The notes under the pieces: model-generated
Told to the model about the DNA's origin: nothing
Database searches by the model: none
What the model saw: the letters and a program-made list of their open reading frames with translations, nothing else
Source of the DNA: Silene conica
Lineage: Eukaryota > Streptophyta > Magnoliopsida > Caryophyllales > Caryophyllaceae
Direction of reading: 5' to 3'
NCBI GenBank assembly: GCA_029255685.2
Contig: CM055314.2
Coordinates: 2,994,399 to 3,058,398, forward strand
DNA: 64,000 nt
Part shown: in pieces, positions 25,316 to 36,870 of the stretch
Layout of the letters: each line of letters starts with the position of its first letter
Numbering within the stretch: position 1 is the first letter of the stretch
Position numbers and translations under genes: made by a program

Positions 25316-26972
25316 ATGGCATCAACAGTCTGCAGTAGCTCTTGTTTTGCCTGGAAAACCAAGATGCACCAAAGTTTCTACACCCATCATAATCAAAATA
25401 CTCAAAGCTTCCTTGTTCAATCATCACTCAATTCAGGATCAGAAACATCGTTTGATGGCGATGTATCTGAGAATTTTCCTTCAGGGTTAGTGAAGAGGAG
25501 AACAATGGTTGTGCTTCCATTGGTTTCTTCTATGACTGCTTTAGGGTTTCCTGGACAGGGTTTGGGTGTTGTTAAACAAGGTCTTCTTGCTGGAAGAGTA
25601 CCTGGATTGTCTGACCCTGATCAACAAGGTTATTTTCTTTTCTTTCTCTAATATATTACAGTAGAAATTAACACCCACAATCTACGAAATTTTACTTGCG
25701 CTGTTTCGGCTCAGAAGTAATAGGAATATTAATGATAGTTGGTCACAACCATCCCCTTAGGTTTTGATTGAGAGGGTTTAGGGTTTAGGGTTTAGGGTTT
25801 AGGGTTTCTGGGTTTTATCTATCATGATATCAGATTCACGCGGTTCAAATCCTGGCAACCTCAAAACCCCGGTTATGGTTGAGAGGGTTTAGGGTTTAGG
25901 GTTTCAGGGTTTTATCTATCGTGATATCAAATTCACCCGGTTCGAATCCTGGCAACCTCAAAACCCCTCAAAAACTCACGAGGTGAAAACCTAGCACACG
26001 GTATGGGTGTGCTATGGGGGAGCTGTGCAAATTAACCACTCTTCAATCCCAATGGGCATTAAGAAAACGCTAACAAGACGTGCAATGCTCAGACAGGTTG
26101 GAGAACATACCGGAGACCAGATGATAAATCAGGAGGCCATGGTGTTGGATGGAGTCCAATTATTCCTTATCTTTTCAAAGTTCCTACTGAGTGGGATGAG
26201 GTAAAGATGCCACCTTTATTACCCCCATTAACATGAGCTTTATGACTGCTTGCCTCAATAACTTCTTGCTCCACAATGTAGGTTCCTGTCTCGATTGCAG
26301 ATCTAGGCGGCACAGAAATTGATCTCAGATTTGCAAACCCTAAACAAGGCCGTCTGTCTGTCATTGTTGCTCCTGTTCTGAGATTTTCTGATAGTGAGTT
26401 TCCTTGATTCATCGTATTATTGCTGCATTGTCATTTCACAGTAGCTCTGCACCTGAAATCACAACTGGGAACTCAAATATTATATTCACACCGACTAATA
26501 TCAAGCCAGTTGGGGTCGCCATTTTAGGGAGTCATTTCTAATGGCAACTGACATGAATTCTGTGACGGTTTTATGAGGACAGATCTTGGTGACAACGTCA
26601 CAATCGGAGATGTAGGACCGCCTGAGAAAGTGATCAGTGCTTTTGGACCAGAAGTAATAGGTGAAAATGTAGATGGCAAAGTACTACGCACAGAAGTAGC
26701 AGAGCATTCAGGACGGAAATATTATCAGTTTGAGTTGGAACCACCTCATGTTTTGATCACAGCGACTGCAGCTGGAAATCGGCTTTATCTTTTCTCAGTC
26801 ACAGGAAATGGTACGCACCTGTTCTCCCAACATTCTAAATGTTTTGAATAACACAACTTAATTATATGAGACATTGTCTGTTGAAACTGCTGTGATGTGA
26901 ATTGCAGGTCTTCAGTGGAAGAGAAACTACCCAGACCTGAGAAAAATAGCTGAATCTTTCCGTGTTGTATGA
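25316..26972 (+). CDS. PPD6: PsbP-domain protein, thylakoid lumen, PPD6-like
   Basis: PsbP-domain proteins are lumenal relatives of the photosystem II extrinsic subunit PsbP; PPD6 is a member of the family. Exons: 25316-25628, 26097-26200, 26282-26393, 26583-26810, 26908-26972, giving 273 residues in phase. The N-terminus is a Ser/Thr-rich transit peptide, followed by twin arginines (KRRTMVVLPLVSSMTA, RR at 61-62) and a hydrophobic stretch, as in Tat-type lumen signals. The mature part has GGHGVGWSPIIPYLFKVP, SIADLGGTEIDLRFA and FELEPPHVLITATAAGNRLY, and ends SFRVV. The ATG at 25316 is chosen over an upstream in-frame TTG. The first intron carries telomere-type repeats and a duplicated tRNA-like box. 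Family assignment is firm; PPD6 rather than a close paralogue is my best match. Confidence 0.88.
25762..25970 (+). repeat. Duplicated unit with telomere-type repeats and tRNA-like B box
   Basis: Two tandem copies of about 100 bp each start with GAGAGGGTTTAGGG. The first holds (GGGTTTA)4GGGTTT at 25774-25807 and the second a shorter run at 25885-25904. Each then carries TTTTATCTATC.TGATATCA and a box close to GGTTCGAATCCTGGCAACC, which resembles a tRNA B box/T arm. It lies in intron 1 of the PPD6-like gene. Confidence 0.75.
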
Positions 26973-28091
26973 ATCGGCTAGTACATAGCACAAGATTCAG
27001 TGAGTGATTACAACATATTTAAGGTTGTCGTAATTAGTTCGTTAAAGTTTTCGACTTTCCTTTCCGATGGATTCCTCAGGTTCAGATGTTTGCATCATCG
27101 GTACTTGACTACTTGAGCCTTCTGTAATATTATATGGCAGACTGACAGTCAATGATCTTTACAGGAAGTTGCTTATAATTGGTTCAACACAGATCCCAGA
27201 TTCGCAGCTGACTTAGTTTGTTGTTAATTTAAGCGTAATTATCGGTTCATTTTCCGTAATTTGGGTTTGGTTCAAAGACGGGCGAACTTATAAATAATAA
27301 AGCTAGTTCGGGAAGTACGGAGTGTACACTAGTCTATTATTTAAAAGTTTGCGGTATAGTTGCCTTACGAACGATTATGCGGGGGTCTCGCTGACCGGTC
27401 AACGAGTCGGGGTCCAGGGGCGAAGCGGCCTGGTTTAGGGGTTCGGGGACGCAACGTGGTAACTTTGGCGCCAAAGAATTTATCCGAATAAAACAGATTT
27501 TGGCGGTTGATTTCGAAGAGTTGCAACTCTTCAGAAATCAGACTCAATCCTTTCCCTTTTACCCTTCATTTGTCTATGTATATATATGATATACAAATGG
27601 ATCAAATTTTTCCGAAGAGAAATTTCTGATAATCAATCTTCTTAAACAGAAAAACGAATTACACATAAAAGCTTCGAAATTACATCTCTGTTTTCTTGCC
27701 AAAAACCGAGGAACACCATCTTATCTCTGTAGAAAATTCGGAACATCCCAGACATTGATATACGGGACGAATTGTTCTATAAGAAAAGCATAACGATTCG
27801 GTGTTGTTTTCATTGTTTTCATTTCTTTAACAGTATATCAATAACAGTCGGCGATCGAGTTGTGGTTCTCATAACACAAGTTTGAAAACCGTAGCATCAA
27901 AATTGTCCTTCTGGTTCAACACTTTGCATACAAACTGATTAAACTTCAATCCCTTCTTACCAGGTTTTATTCCAATACTACATTTTGGCTTACAATAGTA
28001 CAGAGTACTCTCTTTATTTATAGGAGTACATTTCCATTACACATACACGGAGAGACGGAGGAGCGTAATTGGCAGAAACTAATACACGATG
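26973..28091. other. Intergenic sequence between convergent PPD6-like and GST genes
   Basis: It begins with the probable 3' UTR of the PPD6-like gene. A GC-rich patch at 27375-27455 (GGGGTCTCGCTGACCGG, AGGGGCGAAGCGGCC) stands out from the AT-rich surroundings and may be a retroelement remnant. No gene is supported. Confidence 0.5.
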
Positions 28092-29965
28092 TTAAGCTAA
28101 CCCAAGCTTACGATTACGTTCAAGAACGTAATTGTAAACTTGGACAGGATTAGGAAGAGAACGTTGAACACTAGGTCGTTGCATGCATCTATTAGCCCAC
28201 GCAATGAGTTTAGGGCACTCCGCCTCGATGCTAAATTGTGCACAAGTTTCGTAAGTATAAAACCAACAATAATCTGGAATTAAAGCAATGTCCAAATATC
28301 CAAAGTTGTTGCCTCCCAAATAAGGGTTGTCGCCAAGTTCGGCCTCAAAAAGCTTTAGGCATTCTATGAATTCCGTCTTTGCTGTTTCTGCTTCACCTTT
28401 GGCTCTCGATAACTTCATACCTGCGCTCATGAACTGCATACGACATTGTTTGTAACAATCATTAGTCGACTTGTTCTTTACCATACGGAGTACAAACAGG
28501 GACGGTGTCAAATATTTATAGAGAATTTGAGAGTAAAGTCGCTATTTGATATAGCGACCACGGAATTGAGCATAGATAAGTGTGAAATTTCAAGGGGGTA
28601 GAGTTGTTGTCCCGGACAGGGGTGTTAACGAGCCGAGCCGAGCTCGAGCTTGGCCGTGCTCGACTTGTGCTCGATTACCAAAACTCGAGCTTGAGTCGAT
28701 TTCGAGCTTACCCAAATTTGAAAAAAATGTGCTCGTTACAAAGTTTGCGAGCTTATACACGACCTCGAGCCAAACTCGAGCCCAAATCGAGCCTATATAA
28801 AATTGTTTATTTTTTATGTATTTTTTTTCGGTATTTTCAATAACAAGGTTCGAAACTTTTATATAAGAATATTTAGCAAATCAACAAGATATTTGATACG
28901 TATGATACAAAGATATAATAATGATAAAATATCTTTTTAAAATATGATTAATATCTTATGTAATTTCAAATGTTCGAGCCGCTCGCGAGCTTTTCGAGTC
29001 GAGCCAGCCTTTGCTCGGCTTGACTCGTTAAGCTCTCAAGCCGAGCCCGAGCTCAAGTCGAGCTTTGACCGAGCTGATCTCAAGTTGCTCGCGAGCTGTC
29101 TTGTCTCATTAATAGTCACTAACATTATGAAAAATGTTTTTCACTAACATTAGTAATAGACCCTTTTTAAAAAGTTTTTTGTGACAGAAGTTTGTTTTGT
29201 TTTGTGAAGTAGGGACTTAACTTTAGATTTTCATAGACCCCCATTCCTCTACAAATAGCTATTCCACGATTTCCACCGGTTATTTACTAATTACTCCGTA
29301 ATAGTCTAACACTATGAATTGTTGTTTCAAACCGCCGCTTTTATTCTGAAATTTCAGACGGGTTATATGTAATCATTTTAGAGTTAAATGTAACTACAAT
29401 AGTGTGGTCAATGTTACCGTTTATGATAGCTTATTTGTCAATAATGATCACATTTTGCTGTAAAGTGGTTACAAAATTCCGTCTGAAGGTTTCCGACCAA
29501 ACATTTTGGTCTGAAGCAAGACCAACTGTTCCAGAGGTAGTCTTCGCCGTTTTTTGTGTCAAAAATAAAGGTAAACAAATGAGGTGACGGTGTAAATAAA
29601 TAATAAAAAGAAAGAAATAGTAGTAGGCGAACCTTGGTATCAATAAAATGAGCCAAAAACCTAGCTCGTGACTTCAAAAAAGGATCAAGAGGAAGCAACA
29701 AAGGAGAATTATCCTTCCAAACTTCATCAATATACTCCACTATTATTAAAGACTCACATATTGGTTTCCCATTATGGATTAAAACCGGAAGCCGGTTGTG
29801 AACCGGGTTCATCTCCCGTAGAAGTACGGTTTTATGAACATACGGGTCCTCTGCTAAACATTCATAATTTGTAACACCTTTTTCTTCAAGTGCAATTTTG
29901 ACTCTCATGCAAAACGGACTAATCCAAAAATCTAATATCTTCACTTCATCCGACATCGTCTCCAT
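28092..29965 (-). CDS. Tau-class glutathione S-transferase
   Basis: Tau GSTs are cytosolic plant enzymes that conjugate glutathione to electrophiles such as xenobiotics. Two exons, 29633-29965 and 28092-28433, give 224 residues in phase 0, matching the usual length and the single-intron structure. The N-terminal thioredoxin-like domain has ILDFWISPFCMRVKIALEEKG with the probable catalytic Ser16, the cis-Pro region RLPVLIHNGKP, and ESLIIVEYIDE for glutathione binding. The C-terminal helical domain has GYLDIALIPDYCWFYTYE and ECPKLIAWANRCM. A second Met (MSDEV, 29956) is an alternative start. The 1.2-kb intron carries two mobile elements, a hAT-like element and a TTTCAGACC MITE. The frame is intact, so I see no sign of decay. 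Exon 2 starts after GTATGCAG; the frame upstream of that point is intron. Confidence 0.93.
28617..29122. mobile_element. hAT-like non-autonomous element in the GST intron
   Basis: It opens AGGGGTGTTAACGAGCCGAG and closes in inverse with TCTTGTCTCATTAATAGTCAC, with dense GAGCTCGAG and GCTCGCGAGC words at both sides and an AT-rich middle. It is the same family, in opposite orientation, as 54928-55383, where an 8-bp duplication is clear. Confidence 0.7.
29319..29521. mobile_element. MITE, TTTCAGACC family, copy B, in the GST intron
   Basis: Inverted ends (TTGTTTCAAACC and TTTTGGTCTGAAGCAAG) enclose arms related to AATGTAACTACAATAGTGTGG and GCTGTAAAGTGGTTACAAAAT. Confidence 0.65.
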
Positions 29966-30605
29966 TATCTATTTAGCTGCGTTTTTGCAATCGCTACTTT
30001 TAGTGTATACGGTGATTTATTTGTTATGAATTACTACTTTCTTCCCAAAAATATTTGAAGTCGTTTATACTTTATACACGAGTTATTTCGGGTCAAGTCA
30101 ACATAACACAGATAATTGTTTACTAATTAGAGTTGGTCATGCATGGCTAATTGGATATGGAGTTATTATTAATGATATTATGGGACGTACGCAAGGCGGC
30201 TCGGCTAAATTTAATAAACCATGGATGACTAATCCTCTACATAATCGCATACGTTACACATAAGCTGTTACGTAATTTTTGAAATAATTTAGGAGATGAT
30301 AGTTCGTAAGGTTTTTGACTTAGTCACCAAGATTTAAAATAAATTAATCAATACAAAATAAATCAAGGATCTAGTAACAGGATCATATGTACTCCACAAA
30401 AGGCACAAATAGGATCATACATCCCAGGTGTATAGAAGGATTAGAAGCATGGTATATCAGGCTCAACTGATATATAATTTTTTTAATTTTCTATTAGAGC
30501 CCAATATAAAACAATTATTTGATTATCAATCAACTAAACACTTTCTTAATTCTCTTTCGACGACAGTCACAACAAATTTCTCTCCCGCCAAAATTTGATT
30601 CGAAG
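29966..30605. other. GST upstream region
   Basis: This is AT-rich sequence 5' of the minus-strand GST. I see no clear promoter element or gene in it. Confidence 0.5.
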
Positions 30606-30733
30606 ATGGCGGAAGGGAAGCGATTGGTATGTTCAACAAGGCGGAAAAAAGCATCGAATAATATTTCGGTGAACGAGAAGCAATTTGCATCGACATCAAG
30701 AAGGAAAAACGCATCAAACAATACTAATTTGAG
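30606..30733 (+). CDS. Possible orphan first exon or gene fragment
   Basis: An ATG at 30606 opens 43 basic codons (MAEGKRLVCSTRRKKASNN...), running to a possible donor (AG|GTAAAT) at 30736. The peptide contains an internal duplication (STRRKKASNN / TSRRKNASNN). No downstream exon can be linked, because the minisatellite follows within 250 bp. I do not recognise the family. It may be a captured exon or chance. Confidence 0.25.
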
Positions 30734-30988
30734 GTAAATTTTTACACTAATCATAACCCTAATGAATATTTACATCAATCATAACCCTAATGAATATTTA
30801 GGGTAAATTTTCTGACCCCAAAGCACTTAACAAATGAATATTACGATAAGCTCCATAAGCATCATTCTCTTAATCAACTTTAAGTCCAATCAATTCTAAT
30901 TGTTCAGATTCAATCCATGCATCCGTGGTACAAGGAAGCACATTAAGTACTCATTAAAATTTGATGATATATGGACACCTAAAATTGC

Positions 30989-32150
30989 GAGCTATTACGA
31001 TAAGAATATGATCTAACGTAAAAAGAATACGAGCTAATATTAAAAGAATACGAGCTAATATAAAAAATAACGAGTTATTAAAATAAGAATATGAGCTATG
31101 TATATAAGAATACAAACTATTAATATAAAAATACGAGCTATTAAGATAAGAATACGAGCTATTAATATAAGAATACGAGCTAATGTAAACAAAATACGAG
31201 TTTAAGAAAATCACGAACTAAAAAATACGAGCACAAAAAAATACAAGTTATTACCCTAAGAATACGAGCTAATATAAAAAGAATACGAGCTAATATTAAA
31301 AGAATACGAGCTAATATAAAAAAAATACGAGTTATTAAGATAAGAATACGAGTTATTAGTATAAAAATGTGAGTTATTAAGATAAGAATACGAGCTATTA
31401 ATATAAGAATACGAGTTTTTATTATAAAAATACGAGCTATTAATATAAGAATACGAGGTAATCTAAAAAGAATGGACTAATAAAATAAAAATAAGAGTTA
31501 TTAAGATAATAATATGAGCTAGTATAAAAATTATTTGAGATAATGTAAACAGAATACGAGTTAATATAAATTTTGGATAAAAAAGTTTATTCAACATCGT
31601 AATACACAACAATTCCCCAAATTTTGAGCAACATGTAAACAGAATACGAGCTAATATTAACTAAAAATACGAGCACATATATAATAAGAATGCAAGTTAT
31701 TACACTAAGAATACGAGCTAATATAAAAATAATATGAGCCAATATTAAAAGAATACGAGCTAATATACAAAAAATATGAGTTATTAAGAAAAGAATACGA
31801 GTTATTGATATAAGAATACGAGCTATTAAGATAAGAATACGAGCTATTAATATAAGAATATGAGCTAATGTAGAAAGAATACGAGTTTAGAAAATCACAA
31901 ACTAAAAAATACGAGCACAAAAGAATACAGGTTATTACCCTAAAAATACGAGCTAATATTAAAAGAATACAAGTTTGTAATATAAAAAAATACGAGTTAT
32001 TAAGATAATAAGAATACGAATTTTTAATATAAAAATATGAGTTAATAAGATAAGAATACGAGCTATTAATATAAGAATACGAGCTATTATTATAAGAATA
32101 CGAGTTATTAATATAAGATTACGAGTTAATGTAAAAAGAATATAGACTAA
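30989..32150. repeat. AT-rich minisatellite, 21-bp unit
   Basis: Several dozen imperfect copies of a unit close to AATACGAGCTATTAATATAAG fill two blocks (about 30989-31565 and 31635-32150) separated by about 70 bp of other sequence. There is higher-order structure: a variant stretch (ACTAAAAAATACGAGCACAAAA then TTATTACCCTAA) appears near 31218 and again near 31902. Because the unit is 21 bp, the minus strand spells the heptad SSYSYIN in places, but frame breaks limit it to under 90 residues, so I treat it as non-coding. Confidence 0.9.
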
Positions 32151-32418
32151 TAAAATAAAAAATTACCTTGACATAAAAATTAATTAAACTGAAAGATCGA
32201 GATATAATAATTAATGAGAAAAATCAATTACTAGACGATGGATGAAGATGAGTTAGAAAAATAGGAAAGAAGTTACATAAAAAAGGAGAGCGGGGAAGAA
32301 TGAGTTTACTGACTTTTTAAAAAAAAAGTAATTAAGAAAAATACTACTGGTGGTATAGTTCAGGAACTGTTAATGTTAATGTACCCCTCTTCCCCAATTC
32401 TTATACCTTAATTTCGTT

Positions 32419-32652
32419 CTAGGCTTTTTTGTTACTCTCCTTCACCTTCTTGTAGTATTTGTTTATCTCCTCCCATTTTTCTCTGCACCTTTTCGCATTC
32501 CGATTATACTCCAGCTGTTTCATGGAGGATTGAGATCTCCTCCCACAGCTGTTGGTACTTTGGGTCCTGTTTGCTCCGCAGGTTGATCAACGCATCAATC
32601 TCAGCTTCAGCCCACCTCGATGAACTTGGTTGTGGTTGTGGTTGCACTGGTC
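32419..32652 (-). pseudogene. Trihelix (GT-factor) DNA-binding domain fragment, frameshifted
   Basis: On the minus strand, an acceptor-like TTTAG at 32653 precedes PQPQPSSSRWAEAEIDALI and KYQQLWEEIS, typical of the start of a plant trihelix domain. The continuation (NAKRCREKWEEINKYYKKVK) lies in another frame, so an insertion of one base (or the equivalent) interrupts the domain near 32530-32545. The frame ends at TAG (32419). No second trihelix domain or coiled coil follows. It is probably a captured or decayed fragment next to the minisatellite. Confidence 0.7.
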
Positions 32653-33011
32653 CTAAATTAACACGACACTTGAGAGAGACGGTATTTCAATAAAAAAAAA
32701 ATATAAATAAAAATCTGTCAACATTCTCATTATTAAGCAATTATCACTAAAACTTGAGAGAGACGGTATTTCAATAAATTATTCAGAGATTATTATTTTT
32801 TTGTACCCTTTTATTTGTATTTCGTAACCCTTTTGTCATTAATCGTACTATAGTAATTTCTTACTTATTTACATAAAAAATGTATTCATTTTATCTTTAA
32901 TAATGATTTGTACCTATTATATTAGCTTTAACACCACTTGTTATTAAATTTGTACAATAGTCTCTCAAGAAGCTTATTGAGAGACAGTCTCTCAGGAGAC
33001 CTACTTAGCAA
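32653..33011. repeat. Short direct repeats between the trihelix fragment and the Helitron block
   Basis: ACTTGAGAGAGACGGTATTT occurs at about 32668 and again at about 32753. Further right, AATAGTCTCTCAAGAAGC and TTGAGAGACAGTCTCTCAG form an imperfect palindrome near 32950-32990. No coding sequence is seen. Confidence 0.6.
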
Positions 33012-33955
33012 TCTTATCTATATTAATACAGAAACATTTAATGATTTCTGGTAAAGCCACGTCATTAATCCACGATTTTTTTTAATTTAATGTCATTTAT
33101 AGTGGGACCCACACCAAACTTTATTGAATTAATTTACGAATAACTACCTACATTTAGTTTCGTGGTGTTTTAGTTTTGATTTATCTTGTAAACAATAATT
33201 TCTACGTAAACGATTACATTTATAACGTCAACTTATATGATATATATTATATGTTATATATTATATCTTATGTTATATGTTATATATTATATATTAAAAT
33301 ATAATGTCAATGTTGATTTTTACATAATTATTAAATAACGATTTATGACTAATAATCAATCATACAATAAATATTAATATAAGAACATACATCGGATGTA
33401 TTACTTCACGTTTTTTAGTTTTTGAGCATGTGAATATTTTTTAGCTTATTACCTTAAACTTTATTTGTTTTTGTGTGCATATCGAATTTGTGTTTTTGTT
33501 GAGCTTATTACCTTAATTTATTTGTTTTTGAGCATATGAGTTTTTTTTTTTTTGAGCTTATTACGTCAAATTTTTATTGTTTTTGAACATATGTGTATTT
33601 TTTTCTGAGTTAATTAAAATCTATAAGTTAGATTTTAATATTTTTCTAACGTTAAAACTAAAATATAACTAAGTTAATATATAATGTTTTTGAGTTTTAT
33701 TATAAGATTTCGAGATTAATGGTTTAATAACTGAACTCGAAAACTTTATAGCAATAACCTTTATAGCAATAACCAATGGTGGATCTAGAAAATTAGAAGC
33801 GGTGCACAAATTTTTTTTTGCGCGCATTTTTATGCGCGTCAAAGATAACATATTTATATTTTTTTTCCTAAATTAGTTATTATTATATACATAAAAGAAT
33901 GAAAATAATAATTAATTTTATATATATTTTATTTTAAAAAACAATGTCTTCTCTA
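33012..33955 (+). mobile_element. Probable Helitron 5' part, interrupted
   Basis: The start TCTTATCTATATTAATACAG after an A resembles the 5' ends at 33956 and 35263. A fragment at about 33386-33775 (CATACATCGGATGTA..., TTTTTGAGCATATG words) matches the foldback MITE at 57930-58286. An AT dinucleotide-rich run lies at 33235-33300. No matching 3' end was found before the next element begins. Confidence 0.45.
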
Positions 33956-35026
33956 TCTTATCTATATAATTACTGAATCATTTCAGGATTTCTCGACGCG
34001 CCACATCATCAATGCAATTGTGATATTTTTTTTTTAATTCTCTCAAGTGGGTCCCGCAATTTCTTTTATGAATTTCCTAGGAAATAACCGCCTGAAATTC
34101 TAAATATATACCTGATATCGTAGTTTAAGAAATATTACGTAACATTTTTATATAAATTCGTAAACATGAAATTTTACGAAAAACTCGTGTAAAATTGCGT
34201 AATCCATTTGCACAACTATTTTGATTTTACAAAAATAAACCGTAAATTTTATGTAAGGATTAATAGCGAGATTGAATATACTTGTGGATAGTTAATAATT
34301 TGCACAACTGTTTTAACATTAAAACGGTTTATGGTATTAAAATTTTAGAATAAACCACAATTTCATTTATGAATTTCCTGAGAAATAACCGTCTGAAATT
34401 CTAAATAAATACCTGATAACGTAGTTTAAGAAATATTACGTAACATTTTTTTATATAAATTCATAAACATGAAATTTTAATTTCTGGCAAGAGTATACCC
34501 GTTAAATATACCGGTGCATTTTTGCAATCGAAAAAAGCGACAATACTAAATTTAAAAACAAAATTGAGTAAAGTTAAAAAATTCCAATAAATAATAAATA
34601 ATTAGAATAAACAATATATCGATATATTATATCGATGTTCTTAAAAGTATACCGGTTAAATATACCCGTGCATTTTTGCAATCGAAAAAAAAGCGACAAT
34701 ACTAAATTAAAAAACAATAAAAATAACATAATATTAATATAACAACCAATAATAGTTTACAAATTTATATATTTTGCGAAATCAAATCATAAACATAACG
34801 GTACAAAATAAACCTTGAAATAACATCTATATCTATTTAAAAAAACAATAAAAGAATGGATATATAAATACCATTATTATTATCATGTGTATTTTAACGT
34901 ATTATCAATATAATAGAAATTGAATGCACAATATTCACGTATTATTGACACTATTCGGTAATATTAATTATCCACCATATTTTTTCTAAAAATATACCCG
35001 TGCAATTTGCACGGGTTTAACACTAG
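33956..35026 (+). mobile_element. Non-autonomous Helitron, 1.07 kb
   Basis: It starts TCTTATCTATATAATTACTG and ends with the hairpin CCCGTGCAATTTGCACGGG, then TTTAACACTAG followed by T. Inside, two segments of about 100 bp each (around 34070/34370 and 34492/34648) are directly duplicated. There are no coding sequences. Confidence 0.7.
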
Positions 35027-35994
35027 TAATACTTTAAATTCTAAATATATGTAAAACAATATTTCTTTTGTTTAATATAACAAACATTAATACTCATTTT
35101 AACAACAAAAACAAGTGGTTCAATGGTTTAGATTTTGTTAATTCATGTGAAGGTCTAGGATTCAAATCACAAATCAAACATTTTTTACAAAATATAACCA
35201 CAAGGTACGTGTTCCCCAGGCCAAATTTTAAATACGATAATAATGATAATAAATTACACCAATCTTATCTATATAAATATAATGTCATTTCAAGCATTCT
35301 CAGGTATCAACGTGTTACATATATACAATTTTTTATGTTTTGTACATAATTGTTTACGACGTATATGTTTTGTACATAAATATTAATGAATGACAACAAT
35401 TAATGAATTATTTAAATTGAAAATAATTCAGACAAGATTTTTATTACGATAATAGATTACAATAAATTACACCAATTAATTAAAATTCATTCTTAATTTT
35501 AAGCTACAATAATAAATTACAATAACAATATAATAAAAACAATGTAAAAAAATTACACGAATGATAAAAATCAATGTTGTTACAAAAGCAACAATATTTG
35601 ACTAAAGTTATTAAATAATAATAAACTATTAATTTACCAAGAAATTTAAATATTAAATACTAAATGCAACTATAAATCAACCGTAAATGTAAAATATTAG
35701 AATTTCCTTTTTTAAAACTAAAAAAACAAGTTATTACATACGTCATGAATATATTCAATCAAATATAATTTTTTGTGCTTTAAATTATTTTTGATATTGA
35801 ATATAACAACTAATGTAATCTACCGTGAAATTTTCCAATATTTGAAATAATATTTAGACTGTTTTAGTTAACTTTATAATTATGTTTCTTGAATCGTATT
35901 GCAAATCTTTTAAATTTTGATAATGTTTTTATTTTATAACGACATTTACATTTTTAGCTATTTATTATTTTCCGTACATTGAATTTAATTAATA

Positions 35995-36210
35995 CTCCCT
36001 CCTATTCACAATAAACTTCCTTATTTCCATTTTCGTCTATTCACAGAAACTTCCTTATTTCCTTTTTTGGTAATTGTTTGTGTGGTCCAAATTCAATTGT
36101 ATGGTAGGGTAGTGTATTTGTGTGGTCTAAATTTAATTATACGGTGGGGTAGTGTGTTTCATTAATTTTTGTGTCAAAATGAAAGGGGAAGTTTATTATG
36201 AATAGGAGGA
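35995..36210. mobile_element. Stowaway-type MITE
   Basis: The left end TA-CTCCCTCCTATTCACAATA is matched in inverse by TTTATTATGAATAGGAGGA at the right, about 26 bp of terminal inverted repeat. It is 216 bp long. Confidence 0.8.
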
Positions 36211-36574
36211 ATTATATTAGATACCATGTTTTAACGCTGCCATCGTGCATTTTTTTAACGGATTTAAAATATGTGTGTGTTTCAAACCTATGCAACGTGT
36301 GCACATGTTTTAGGTTATTATCATTATAAAATAAATAGAGAGTAAATATTAATGTATTTTGGTTAATATTTTTTAATATTTTTTATATCAATCATCATTA
36401 TCATCATTATTATTATAAAAGCAAAATGTCAAATTGCATACGTGGCGCAATAATGTTTCACCGTTGACTCTTTCTCGCACTCACATTCACCCTCACAAAA
36501 AACGGTTTTTTAGACCAGTCAGAACCCCTAATTTATGCCACGTCATATTTTTGTATATATAATAATAAAAACGT

Positions 36575-36870
36575 TTACCATATTTTACTAATAACAAATC
36601 CTAAATATTCCATAAATATTCCCTACCCATCACGGGTGATCACATTCATTTAAATAATATAATAAAATCGTTTACCATATTTTACTAATAACAAATCCTA
36701 AATATTCCCTACCTATCACGGTTGTTTACCATATTTTACGTTTACCATATTTTTATCGAAATCAAAATCGTTAACATATACAACCAATCAGATTATACTA
36801 ATAACAAATCCTAAATATTTCATAAATATTCCCTACCAATCACGGTTGTTTACCATATTGTACGATTAAC
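36575..36870. repeat. Partial tandem repeats (ACTAATAACAAATCCTAAAT)
   Basis: The block ACTAATAACAAATCCTAAAT plus ATTCCCTACC.ATCACGG recurs at about 36585, 36683 and 36797, with partial units of TTTACCATATTTTA between. It is AT-rich and non-coding. Confidence 0.75.

Noticed and set aside
25774-25904. True chromosome end
   Set aside because: Only short TTTAGGG-type runs are present, within an intron and flanked by ordinary gene sequence on both sides.
28434-28511. Extension of GST exon 2 upstream (KNKSTNDCYKQC...)
   Set aside because: The acceptor GTATGCAG at 28434-28441 joins in phase with exon 1 and gives the expected tau GST sequence; the extra residues are intron.
30954-31920. Open frames on the minus strand with Tyr/Ser/Asn heptads
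   Set aside because: They only reflect the 21-bp minisatellite unit; unit-length changes break the frame, and there is no codon or start context suggesting a protein.
30989-32150. CRISPR-like array
   Set aside because: The units are continuous without unique spacers, and the genome is eukaryotic.
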